A DNA stretch of 23,268 nt from Candidatus Saccharibacteria bacterium UBA2112 (GTDB lineage Bacteria; Patescibacteriota; Saccharimonadia; Saccharimonadales; Saccharimonadaceae), in assembly GCA_002331045.1 (NCBI GenBank), contig DCYK01000007.1, forward strand, positions 1 to 23,268, written 5' to 3'. A program made the position numbers and the translations under genes. Each line of letters starts with the position of its first letter. Within the stretch, counting starts at the first letter, position 1. This document shows, piece by piece, positions 15,572 through 22,772 of the stretch. Under the pieces are notes generated by a model. The model saw nothing but the letters and a program-made list of their open reading frames with translations. It had not been told where the DNA came from and made no database searches.

Positions 15572-16465
15572 CTATAATAGAGTATCGGCACTCCTCAGCT
15601 CATATGCATGGAGATCTGTTAGCTTCTGTGTTAGTGGCCCCCTTTTACCATTGCCCACGACTCGACCATCTATCTCTGACACGCTAGCAACAAATGCCGA
15701 AGTACCACAAACAAACACTTCATCTGCAATATATAACTCGGTCAAATCAACAGTGCGTTCCTCCACGCTCACCCCTTGTTCACGCGCAAGTTCTAGAATC
15801 GCACGACGATTAATCCCTTCCAATAAATCACTACTGGTATCGGGTGTAACGAGTACGCCACCGCGAACCATAAAGATATTCGCTGCCGATAATTCACACA
15901 CATGCCCAGCCTGATCGAGAAAAATACAGTCATCATACCCTGCGTCCAATGCATCTTGTCGTGCCAGTACAGAATTGACATATGCACCATTCACCTTTGC
16001 TCGCGACGGAATACTAATATCCGGTACCCGGCGCCATTGACTGGTCTTCAGACGAACACCGTCCCTCTTGACAATCGGCTCGGCAGCATAGACAAAAGCA
16101 CTCAGTTGAGTGTGCACGCCTCTGGCTCGTGTACCCGGTACCAATCCGTCAGCATGTAACGTTACTCGGACAAAAACATCTTTGGTCGGTTTGTTCGCCG
16201 CAATCAGATCACTCATTACGCTTCGAAATGTATCGTCATCTAACTTTTCCGGCCACTCCAAACCAATAATCTTTGCCGATGCATGTAGACGGTCATAGTG
16301 TTTATCAAGACGAAACACGCGATACCGACCATCATCTGGTACCACATAAAATACCGTGTAGACGCTCAGGCCATACAGAACAGCGGAGCTGCCAATTGAC
16401 AAATTCGCCTCACGAAATGGACCGATTTTACCATCGAAATACGCATAATCATATACCTGTGCCAC
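15572..16465 (-). CDS. Class IV PLP aminotransferase, IlvE-like
   Basis: A 297-residue fold-type IV aminotransferase, closest in look to branched-chain aminotransferase (IlvE) and related to D-amino acid and aminodeoxychorismate enzymes. The PLP Lys lies in SRAKVNGAYVNS (Lys157), the ring-nitrogen Glu in CELSAANIF (Glu191), and phosphate contacts in LEGINRR (215-221) and GTSAF. The IlvE segment HYGTSVFEG reads LYGLSVYTVF, so the substrate pocket differs. The start is a GTG with a perfect AGGAGG four bases ahead, and that AGGAGG overlaps the lysS stop, so translation is coupled to lysS. With little amino-acid synthesis expected in such genomes, it may degrade or interconvert imported amino acids, or supply a D-amino acid. 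The substrate is not settled. Confidence 0.88.
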   Translation of the reverse strand: MAQVYDYAYFDGKIGPFREANLSIGSSAVLYGLSVYTVFYVVPDDGRYRVFRLDKHYDRLHASAKIIGLEWPEKLDDDTFRSVMSDLIAANKPTKDVFVRVTLHADGLVPGTRARGVHTQLSAFVYAAEPIVKRDGVRLKTSQWRRVPDISIPSRAKVNGAYVNSVLARQDALDAGYDDCIFLDQAGHVCELSAANIFMVRGGVLVTPDTSSDLLEGINRRAILELAREQGVSVEERTVDLTELYIADEVFVCGTSAFVASVSEIDGRVVGNGKRGPLTQKLTDLHAYELRSADTLL

Positions 16466-16473
16466 ACTGCCTC

Positions 16474-17973
16474 CTAGGTTAGTTTTACGTCTGGGTAGAC
16501 CGCTTTCGTTGTTTCATCGATCTCGTGACGCAATTGCGGGAATGGCACACCTTCGCGCGCCGACACCCCCTCGAATATCCAAAATAGTCGTTCACTGTAG
16601 CTGAAACCACACGCAGGTGGCATGCCATATTCCAACATTTCAACAAAATCAATATCTAACATCATCGCCTCTTCGTCGCCAGCGTCACGCATTTGCTGCT
16701 GCTCAACAAAACGGTTCAGCTGATCAATCGGGTCATTCAGTTCAGAAAAGTCATTGGTTAGTTCACTACCAGCAATCACTGCCTGAAAGCGCTGTGTCGT
16801 GCGACCGTCAGGGTTTTGCTTTGCCAAAGGACTGATAAAGAGTGGAGTGTTGACCAACCATACAGGTCCCGCCACATCTTTGCGGATTTTTTTCCATAGC
16901 TTGTCGATACCGCGCGCCTTATTGTCAGCCTTCTCTACCTCAAGATTATTATCCTTCAGAGCCTTTTGTATATCTTCTAGACGGCAGTTGTAGATGTCAA
17001 TTCCATAGCGCTTCTGAATCGTCTCAGCATAATCCCACTGTTCCCATTTGTCTTCAAGATCAATATCAAATTTACCCAGTTTGAATTGCAGCGTACCAAA
17101 TGTTTCTTTGAGTACATACTTCATCAAACCTTCCATAAAGCTCATACCCTGCTGCCAGTCACAATACGCCCAGTAAAACTCCATTGCTACATGCTCAGGC
17201 AGGTGCTCATCACTATAGTTTTCGTTACGGAACCGTGGACCGATATCATATACTTTTTCGAACCCAGCACCAAGCAATCGCTTTAACGGTAGTTCATGGC
17301 TAATACGAAGATAGAAGTCTTGATCCAATGCATCCATGTGCGTACTAAAGGGGTTTGCATCAGCACCACCGGTTGTATGCTCCAGCACAGGCACATTGAC
17401 CTCAATAAATCCGCTCTGATTCAGATACTCACGCGTTGCCTGCCAAAAACGACTGCGGCGCACAAAGCGTTCACGAACATCCTGGTTCACTGCCATATCA
17501 ACATAGCGACGGCGTAACCGTTGCTCTTTATCAGTGAGCTCCGTTGGCATTGGCCGTAAACTCTTTGTTAGTAAGCGCAGCGTGTGTACACCCACAGATA
17601 TCTCGCCTGTCTTTGTTTTAATCACGGGCCCTGTTGCCTCAACAAAGTCTCCAGTATCCAGCAGTGGCAACTGTTCCATGCCCAAGACACCTCGAGACGC
17701 CTCGAGCGGTGCAACATCTTGTGTATTGAGGAATAGTTGTACTTGGCCGCTCTGATCACGCACCACGATAAACGCCAATTTGCCAAATTTACGTAGCCCA
17801 ACAATACGACCGGCTACGGTCACCGTCTGTCCTTCCAATTCAGCAAACTGCTTTACAATGTCATCGGTCATATGCGTCCGGTGTGATGTCGCTGGATATG
17901 GATTGACGCCTAGTTCTTTCAGCTCGGATAGTTTCCGTAGTCGCTCATCCCGATAATCTTGTAATGTTGCCAT
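16474..17973 (-). CDS. lysS: Lysyl-tRNA synthetase, class II
   Basis: Charges tRNA-Lys. 499 residues: an N-terminal OB-fold anticodon domain (about 35-135, with VTVAGRIVGLRKFGKLAFIVVRD read in parts) and a class II core. Lys-site elements TTGGADANPFSTH and DFYLRISHELPLKRLL are clear; motif 2 contains GPRFRNENYSDEHLPEHVAMEF. Motif 3 is GFSYSER (456-462) where the standard enzyme has GLGIGIDR, keeping only the first Gly and the Arg. The start is the ATG one predicted base after +1; a TTG two codons upstream is rejected. First gene of a two-gene unit with the aminotransferase, divergent from the leader RNA at 18100. Confidence 0.94.
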   Translation of the reverse strand: MATLQDYRDERLRKLSELKELGVNPYPATSHRTHMTDDIVKQFAELEGQTVTVAGRIVGLRKFGKLAFIVVRDQSGQVQLFLNTQDVAPLEASRGVLGMEQLPLLDTGDFVEATGPVIKTKTGEISVGVHTLRLLTKSLRPMPTELTDKEQRLRRRYVDMAVNQDVRERFVRRSRFWQATREYLNQSGFIEVNVPVLEHTTGGADANPFSTHMDALDQDFYLRISHELPLKRLLGAGFEKVYDIGPRFRNENYSDEHLPEHVAMEFYWAYCDWQQGMSFMEGLMKYVLKETFGTLQFKLGKFDIDLEDKWEQWDYAETIQKRYGIDIYNCRLEDIQKALKDNNLEVEKADNKARGIDKLWKKIRKDVAGPVWLVNTPLFISPLAKQNPDGRTTQRFQAVIAGSELTNDFSELNDPIDQLNRFVEQQQMRDAGDEEAMMLDIDFVEMLEYGMPPACGFSYSERLFWIFEGVSAREGVPFPQLRHEIDETTKAVYPDVKLT

Positions 17974-17980
17974 GATCAAA

Positions 17981-17986
17981 ATTATA
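17981..17986 (-). promoter_or_regulatory. -10 box of lysS, leaderless
   Basis: Perfect TATAAT preceded by GTG, as at hpf; predicted +1 is one base before the ATG. No clear -35. Confidence 0.65.
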
Positions 17987-18064
17987 CACTAATTAGATCC
18001 AATAGCATAACAGGGGTAAACAGCTATAAGTCATCGCTCCTAGTTTACTGCGACGAAAAAGGGA

Positions 18065-18093
18065 TTGCACCAAAAAGCTTATCCTGATAAAAT
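18065..18093 (+). promoter_or_regulatory. Promoter of the leader RNA
   Basis: TTGCAC (18065-18070), 17-base spacer, TAAAAT (18088-18093) with TG one base before it; predicted +1 at 18100. Unlike most starts here it lies about 160 bases from the gene it faces. Confidence 0.55.
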
Positions 18094-18099
18094 TGCAAT

Positions 18100-18261
18100 A
18101 GATGTAACATAATCCTATAGCTCTGATGGTATTTCACATAACACACACAACTAGCACTACAACAACACGACGAGACACCGCCACAGCTGCTCCCCTGAAC
18201 CCCGCACGCCACAACCGCCAAACAAACTGGCGGATTTTTTTAAACAAAATTTCGAGGTGCT
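18100..18261 (+). other. Long 5' leader with short Thr-rich reading frame
   Basis: The 288-base gap between lysS and the next gene holds no gene on its minus side beyond the lysS promoter. On the plus strand, a predicted transcript begins with an A/C-rich, G-poor stretch (about 18130-18214) and contains an ATG at 18126 opening a 49-codon frame with Thr at seven of codons 6-14. This frame runs through the terminator and ends at 18275, inside the next gene in another frame. No Shine-Dalgarno precedes it. The leader may be an attenuator, or a small RNA ending at the terminator. CCGCCA occurs twice (18178-18183 and 18215-18220), and either copy can pair with TGGCGG (18228-18233). Confidence 0.45.
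18215..18241 (+). terminator. Intrinsic terminator within the leader
   Basis: CCGCCA and TGGCGG arms (6 G+C-rich pairs), a 7-base loop and, one base later, seven T. The T-run exists only in the plus direction. It ends 20 bases before the ATG of the next gene, so that gene must be expressed by read-through or antitermination. Confidence 0.75.
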
Positions 18262-18981
18262 ATGGTAGGCGATAAATACAAAGAACTCCTTCCGTATATT
18301 CAACAAGAGACGGAAGTAGAAACAATACAGCAAAATCACAACCATGGTGATGAAACGCGATACTACAGGGAAAAAACGAACTGGTCATTTAGTCGTAACT
18401 ATCTCTATGAAGCAGTAAACCCCGACTGGTACATAAATGGATCCGAGTTCGATACGGAAGCGATCGAGACCGACCAATTTGATACTGAGACATTAACCAG
18501 CGAAGATTTCGATACTGAAGAAATTGATATGATCAGTATGCTTGCGGAACAAATCCAATCCGGCGAGATCGATCCACCGCAAGAAGTAATCACCGAACTC
18601 TCTGAACGAGCACTCGCCCTCGTACCCCATGCAGATAAAACACTCCCCGTTACATTAGTTGAACGCACGTTACTCTGTGTCCTTGTCGTCAACCCTGATC
18701 CCCAATTTCGCCAAGCAGTAGACGAAAAACTACGCAGCCTATACATAGAACGCCCGGGAATAAATTCAGGACTGATGAGAATTGTCGAGGGTATGGTAAA
18801 GAAAACAGCCGAAGTTGCCGCTAATCCTGACGATTATATTGATCCGTCAACACTAGAGCATAAAGAGGCAATCCCCTCCGTTGATCGTATTCTCGAAACA
18901 GCAAATACCCTCGTCATTACTCGCCTTGTCGCACAAGCAGTACAAAGAAAGAAGTTCGCAGAAGAAACTGAAGCTGCTTAG
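18262..18981 (+). CDS. Unknown acidic protein with FDTE repeats
   Basis: Not recognised; 239 residues, acidic, no signal peptide or membrane helix. After a polar N-terminus rich in Gln, His and Tyr, three 10-residue repeats each carry FDTE, starting at residues 63, 73 and 83, in the pattern x-F-D-T-E-x-x-x-x-x. The C-terminal part (about 92-239) appears to be a helical domain (SERALALVPHADK, VERTLLCVLVVNPD, IPSVDRILETANT). The start has GAGG four bases ahead. The terminator just upstream implies controlled read-through. The stop overlaps the greA stop on the other strand by 4 bp, so the two genes meet tail to tail without an intergenic terminator. Confidence 0.82.
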   Translation: MVGDKYKELLPYIQQETEVETIQQNHNHGDETRYYREKTNWSFSRNYLYEAVNPDWYINGSEFDTEAIETDQFDTETLTSEDFDTEEIDMISMLAEQIQSGEIDPPQEVITELSERALALVPHADKTLPVTLVERTLLCVLVVNPDPQFRQAVDEKLRSLYIERPGINSGLMRIVEGMVKKTAEVAANPDDYIDPSTLEHKEAIPSVDRILETANTLVITRLVAQAVQRKKFAEETEAA

Positions 18982-19433
18982 CCGACCTTCATGATGTCGT
19001 ACTTGATCGTACCCTTTGGTGTCGTGATTTCGGCAGTATCACCAATTTTCTTGCCCATCAGCGCCAAACCGATTGGTGACTGGTCACTGATCTTACCCTC
19101 CATTGGATCCGCTTCAACTGGACCAACAATATGATATACAACGGTCTTTTTTCCTGTCTTTAGCTCGACTTTACTACCAAGCTTTACTTTCGAACTTTTC
19201 GTTGTGGCAATAATCGTCGCGTTTAACAAGATATCCTCAATCTCAGCGATACGGCTTTCAACAAGCCCCTGCTCTTCACGAGCTGAGTCGTACTCAGCAT
19301 TTTCGGAAAGATCGCCATACCCACGCGCATCGGCAATCTTATCAGCAATTGCACCACGACGACTTTTTAACTCGCTCAGCTCTTGCTCAAGCTCTTTTTT
19401 ACCACTTTCAGTGATCTGAAATATTTTTTTCAT
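18978..19433 (-). CDS. greA: Transcription elongation factor GreA
   Basis: Binds RNA polymerase in the secondary channel and stimulates cleavage of backtracked RNA. 151 residues, close to the usual 158. The N-terminal coiled coil (about 8-75) carries the acidic tip GDLSENAEY (40-48) with Asp41 and Glu44 that hold the catalytic Mg. The C-terminal FKBP-like domain has SDQSPIGLALMGKKIGD and ends with TTPKGTIKYDI. AAAGGA lies 9 bases before the ATG and overlaps a GATAAT that could act as -10 for a nearly leaderless mRNA; which is used cannot be decided. The proS terminator separates the two genes. Confidence 0.96.
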   Translation of the reverse strand: MKKIFQITESGKKELEQELSELKSRRGAIADKIADARGYGDLSENAEYDSAREEQGLVESRIAEIEDILLNATIIATTKSSKVKLGSKVELKTGKKTVVYHIVGPVEADPMEGKISDQSPIGLALMGKKIGDTAEITTPKGTIKYDIMKVG

Positions 19434-19460
19434 AACTTATTATCCTTTAATCATTAATGC

Positions 19461-19493
19461 AAAAAGTGCCGAAGTTATATAACCGTTCAGCAC
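19461..19493 (-). terminator. Intrinsic terminator after proS
   Basis: Read on the minus strand, GTGCTGAA pairs with TTCGGCAC with one mismatch, around a central part containing the palindrome GTTATATAAC, followed directly by five T. It ends the proS transcript before greA. Confidence 0.7.
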
Positions 19494-19501
19494 CCTTCCC
19501 C

Positions 19502-20752
19502 CTAACTCGATTTGTTCAGTGTAGCAAACAGCTCGGACCGTGTCAATTCACTCGTCTGACCTGTTTTTCGAGAGGTATATTCATATTTTTCAGTTTCAAT
19601 TAATCTATCGCTGACCGTAACGCGCTGCGGAATACCAAGCAACTCACTATCGGCAAATTTCGCCCCCGGCCGTTCGTCGCGATCGTCATACAACACTTCG
19701 ATACCCTTACTCGTCAGCTCCTTATACAATTTGTCTGCATGTTTTACCGCCTCGTCACCGCCAATTCGTACGAGATAAACGCGGTATGGCGCTACTGCCT
19801 CCGGCCAGACAATACCCTTGTCATCGGCAAACTTCTCAACAATCACACCCATAACTCGCGTAATGCCGATACCATAAGACGCCAAGTAGATTGGTTTTTG
19901 CTGACCGTCACTATCGGTAAAGGAGACTCCCATCTGTTCAGCCTTGTCAGTACCAAACTTAAAGATATTGCCAACCTCCGCACTTTTGACTGGCTTGAGG
20001 TCTGCCTTGTCGATACCCAGCTCACGAGCAGCGTCATCCAAAACTTCTTCATTGACTGCGATAGTCTGATCGTCGTTCACATACAACACGTCCTCACCAG
20101 CATCGCAGATTGTTTGGAATTCGTGACTAAATTTTGTAAAGGCACCCCCGCTAGCAAACGTAACAAACGTACTATCACCCAACCCAAACCGTTCATAACA
20201 TCGTTTATACGCCTCGATAACTGTTTCGTAATACTGATCCATATCTTCTTCAGTTGCATGGAGCGAGTACATATCCTTCATGACAAACTCACGACCACGC
20301 ATAATCCCACTTTTTGCACGCAGTTCGTTACGCAACTTCGCCTGAAACTGATAGACACTCGTCGGTAAATCCTTATAGCTCTTGATGAATTGCTGCATCA
20401 TTTCGAGGATGGCTTCCTCATGACTCCAGCCAAAGCCCACTTCTGTCTCATCCTTGAGTTTTGACTTGAACCACACGTCAACAACCTCGTCATCCCAGCG
20501 TCCCGTATTTTCCCATGTTTCCTTGCGCTGCAAGCTACTCATGACGATCTCTTGACCATCTACTGCATTCATTTCTTCACGTACGATACGCTTAATATTC
20601 TCAAGGACACGTAAACCAAGAGGAGTATACGCGTAAACACCAGCCATAACCTTGTACACATATCCAGCTCTAATCAGTAGCTGGGCATTTCGTGCTGTCT
20701 CATCGGCAGGCACCGTTTTACTAGTCTTGGTAAACAATTGGCTCAATCGCAT
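19502..20752 (-). CDS. proS: Prolyl-tRNA synthetase without editing domain
   Basis: Class II synthetase charging tRNA-Pro. 416 residues against about 570 for the E. coli type. The bacterial-type core is clear: motif 1 region with AYTPLGLRVLENI (41-53), motif 2 RNELRAKSGIMRGREFVMKD (141-160), SHEFQ (209-213) and motif 3 ASYGIGITRV (291-300), then the anticodon domain (about 325-416, with YDDRDERPGAKFADSELLGIP). The roughly 180-residue INS domain that clears Ala-tRNA-Pro is gone; only about 30 residues link LYVNDD (223-228) to AEVGNIFKFG (258-267). The ATG chosen has GGAAGG 7 bases ahead and a 37-nt leader; an upstream TTG frame start overlaps the -35 box and is rejected. Confidence 0.96.
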   Translation of the reverse strand: MRLSQLFTKTSKTVPADETARNAQLLIRAGYVYKVMAGVYAYTPLGLRVLENIKRIVREEMNAVDGQEIVMSSLQRKETWENTGRWDDEVVDVWFKSKLKDETEVGFGWSHEEAILEMMQQFIKSYKDLPTSVYQFQAKLRNELRAKSGIMRGREFVMKDMYSLHATEEDMDQYYETVIEAYKRCYERFGLGDSTFVTFASGGAFTKFSHEFQTICDAGEDVLYVNDDQTIAVNEEVLDDAARELGIDKADLKPVKSAEVGNIFKFGTDKAEQMGVSFTDSDGQQKPIYLASYGIGITRVMGVIVEKFADDKGIVWPEAVAPYRVYLVRIGGDEAVKHADKLYKELTSKGIEVLYDDRDERPGAKFADSELLGIPQRVTVSDRLIETEKYEYTSRKTGQTSELTRSELFATLNKSS

Positions 20753-20795
20753 AAAAACGCCTTCCAAAATACTTTCGTTATAAAATACTACCCTG

Positions 20796-20824
20796 ATAGT
20801 ACCAGATGAGCAGTGTCGTGACAA
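20796..20824 (-). promoter_or_regulatory. Promoter of proS
   Basis: TTGTCA (20819-20824), 17-base spacer ending in TGG, and TACTAT (20796-20801). Predicted leader about 37 nt with a good Shine-Dalgarno. proS therefore need not depend on the frr-rseP transcript. Confidence 0.6.
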
Positions 20825-20859
20825 AGACTATAGCTATTGAGTCACACCTACTCTATAAG

Positions 20860-21651
20860 CTAAAAACCAATTGGATTCATAAATAAATAATACGCAATAG
20901 CATTTTTCAGCATATGCACTAACACGCCAGCCCAGATACTTCCCGTCAGACTGCGCAGCCCGCATAGGAACATACTGAGAATAAAGACATCAACCGCAAC
21001 GTTCCACTGCAAATGAACCAGCCCAAATAACGCACTCGTCACAATGGCCGCCGCCAGCCCAGGAACATATGCCTTTAACTTGCCATACAGATAGCCGCGA
21101 AATAGCACTTCCTCGGCAAGTGGCGCAATAACGACCAGTGTCATAAACGCCAAAATAGTATCTATTTGTGAGCCATATGGACTAAAGCCAACATCTTGCA
21201 CCTCATCGGCCGGAAACCCGGGTACCACGGCAATAATCGTAGCCAGAACAATCTGAGCCACCAAGATATATGCGATAAATGCCAGTGGCGCCAAGCCAAT
21301 GTCAGTCCACGACACGAGCCTCGTTAGGCCCACATCGCTAAGCGTTGTTTTATGACGACGTACCAGGAATGGTACCCCGAGAGCAATCACCAGCGCGAGT
21401 ACATAGACCAATGCCGCCGTCAGTGTCTGGTAAGCGGCTGGACTAAAAAATTGTTCAGGTGATTGGTGCAGCCATGTCATTATCCATACAACGCCTGAAA
21501 TCGTTAAAACACTCGTCAGAAAGGAGAACAGTACCCATGCTGACAGGACAACCAAATATCGCCACTCGTGTGGTTTCCGTATCTCTTCCTTGTGGCGAAC
21601 CCGATGTGGGTGTCTGATTCGCCGCAACCTAGCCGATAATTTTTCCAACAT
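20860..21651 (-). CDS. CPBP family intramembrane glutamic protease
   Basis: A 263-residue membrane protein of the CPBP/Abi family (Rce1-like). After a basic 30-residue cytoplasmic start there are about six to eight membrane helices. The family motifs are all present: EEVLFRG with Glu180, Glu181 and Arg185; FGLVH with Phe209 and His213; and HMLKN with His246 and Asn250, the second membrane His. The start overlaps the end of rseP by 23 bp, so the two are co-transcribed and translationally coupled. Bacterial relatives act in bacteriocin maturation or immunity and in membrane protein cleavage; the substrate is unknown here. Pairing with a site-2 protease is noteworthy and suggests, without proving, a shared proteolytic pathway. 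Confidence 0.93.
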   Translation of the reverse strand: MLEKLSARLRRIRHPHRVRHKEEIRKPHEWRYLVVLSAWVLFSFLTSVLTISGVVWIMTWLHQSPEQFFSPAAYQTLTAALVYVLALVIALGVPFLVRRHKTTLSDVGLTRLVSWTDIGLAPLAFIAYILVAQIVLATIIAVVPGFPADEVQDVGFSPYGSQIDTILAFMTLVVIAPLAEEVLFRGYLYGKLKAYVPGLAAAIVTSALFGLVHLQWNVAVDVFILSMFLCGLRSLTGSIWAGVLVHMLKNAIAYYLFMNPIGF

Positions 21652-22768
21652 CCGCCACCGTTACTAGCACTATAAGTGCCATTAATGTCAAGAAACCTGT
21701 TGCCTGGATTTTCTCTTCTCGTTCCTTTGTTAGCTCTTTTCGCAACACCTTAAATGCCGCCATCGTGAACCAACGACCACCATCAAGTGCTGGAATCGGC
21801 AATGCATTCATTACGGCAAGTGCGATCGAGATGATTGCCACGAGCAACACTAACGAGGTCAGACCAGCCTGCTGCGCGGCTGGGAAAATAACACCAAGAA
21901 TACCCACAGGCCCCGCAACACTATCCCCGGCTGCAGCAACTTCCTTACCACCCGTCTCTCGCTGTTTTTCATCACCAAAAAGCTGCAACGTAACTCCATT
22001 TACCAGATTGCTCACCAAGCCACCGAGTCCTTTGAAGGTTTCCCACGTTAGTTGCCCTGCTGTCACCACACCAACAACCGGCGCTGACCACGTGGAACGC
22101 GTGAGGGTGGGCTGCGCAATACTTGCACCGAACACTGTCTGACCCTCGTCGCGTAGAGTTACCTGTGTTTTTTGTTCGGTCCCTGCCCGATTATAAATCA
22201 CCTCAACAGTATCACCTTTGCGTTCCTGAGTGAGAGCGATGAATTCATTTGTGCTATTCACTTCGTTACCGGCAAAGCGAACAATCTTGTCACCAGATCG
22301 TAATCCAGCTTGTTTTGCAGGATAATTGTCACTTAGCACACCTAGCTGCACCGGCTGATATACAGTCCTGGTGTCACCTTCAACCGCAAATTGATTGGGA
22401 ATAATTTGCGGCAAGCCGGTAATCGCCAGTACCGTCAGAAGCACTGCAGCCGTCACCCAATTAATGAAAACGCCAGCTAACAAGATTTTTGTCTTCACCC
22501 AAAAACTCGCTGCACCATAATCACCCTTACCGTCAGCTGCATCATATTCACCCTGTAATTTTACAAAGCCTCCTAGCGGCAACCAGTTCACGCTCAACAG
22601 GATCTTATTCTTTAACTTCCGACTCCATGCTCGCGGCGGAAAGCCGATACCAAACTCTTCGACGACAACACCGTTGCGACGTGCTACAATTGCATGTCCC
22701 AGTTCGTGCACGACAACCAAAAACGTCAGCGCCAGCAATCCTACAACGATGCCAAATAGTACCTCCAT
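21629..22768 (-). CDS. rseP: Site-2 intramembrane zinc protease RseP/RasP
   Basis: M50 metalloprotease that cuts signal-peptide remnants and anti-sigma factors within the membrane. 379 residues. HELGH (21-25) in the first membrane helix gives two zinc ligands and the Glu, and the third ligand is in NALPIPALDGG (Asp329). A single PDZ domain lies at about 135-215 (GLRSGDKIVRFAGNEV); E. coli RseP has two, Bacillus RasP one. Four membrane helices. The ATG lies 4 bases after the frr stop without a Shine-Dalgarno, so translation probably depends on ribosomes finishing frr. The order frr-rseP-proS matches the Firmicute cluster with genes missing in between. Confidence 0.95.
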   Translation of the reverse strand: MEVLFGIVVGLLALTFLVVVHELGHAIVARRNGVVVEEFGIGFPPRAWSRKLKNKILLSVNWLPLGGFVKLQGEYDAADGKGDYGAASFWVKTKILLAGVFINWVTAAVLLTVLAITGLPQIIPNQFAVEGDTRTVYQPVQLGVLSDNYPAKQAGLRSGDKIVRFAGNEVNSTNEFIALTQERKGDTVEVIYNRAGTEQKTQVTLRDEGQTVFGASIAQPTLTRSTWSAPVVGVVTAGQLTWETFKGLGGLVSNLVNGVTLQLFGDEKQRETGGKEVAAAGDSVAGPVGILGVIFPAAQQAGLTSLVLLVAIISIALAVMNALPIPALDGGRWFTMAAFKVLRKELTKEREEKIQATGFLTLMALIVLVTVADVGKIIG

Positions 22769-22772
22769 AAAA

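Noticed and set aside
17987..18214. tRNA or known riboswitch in the longest intergenic gap
   Set aside because: I could not fold a cloverleaf or recognise a known riboswitch core; only the promoter, A/C-rich stretch and terminator are visible.
18157..18345. 62-codon minus-strand frame with hydrophobic start
   Set aside because: It runs through the leader terminator and the start of the unknown gene, with no initiation signal.
19739..20368. 209-codon open frame on the plus strand
   Set aside because: It is antisense to proS, which is clearly real; it has no promoter or ribosome binding site and its product resembles nothing.
20753..20824. TTG-initiated 24-residue extension of ProRS
   Set aside because: The TTG is part of the -35 box, and the residues do not resemble ProRS; the downstream ATG has GGAAGG.
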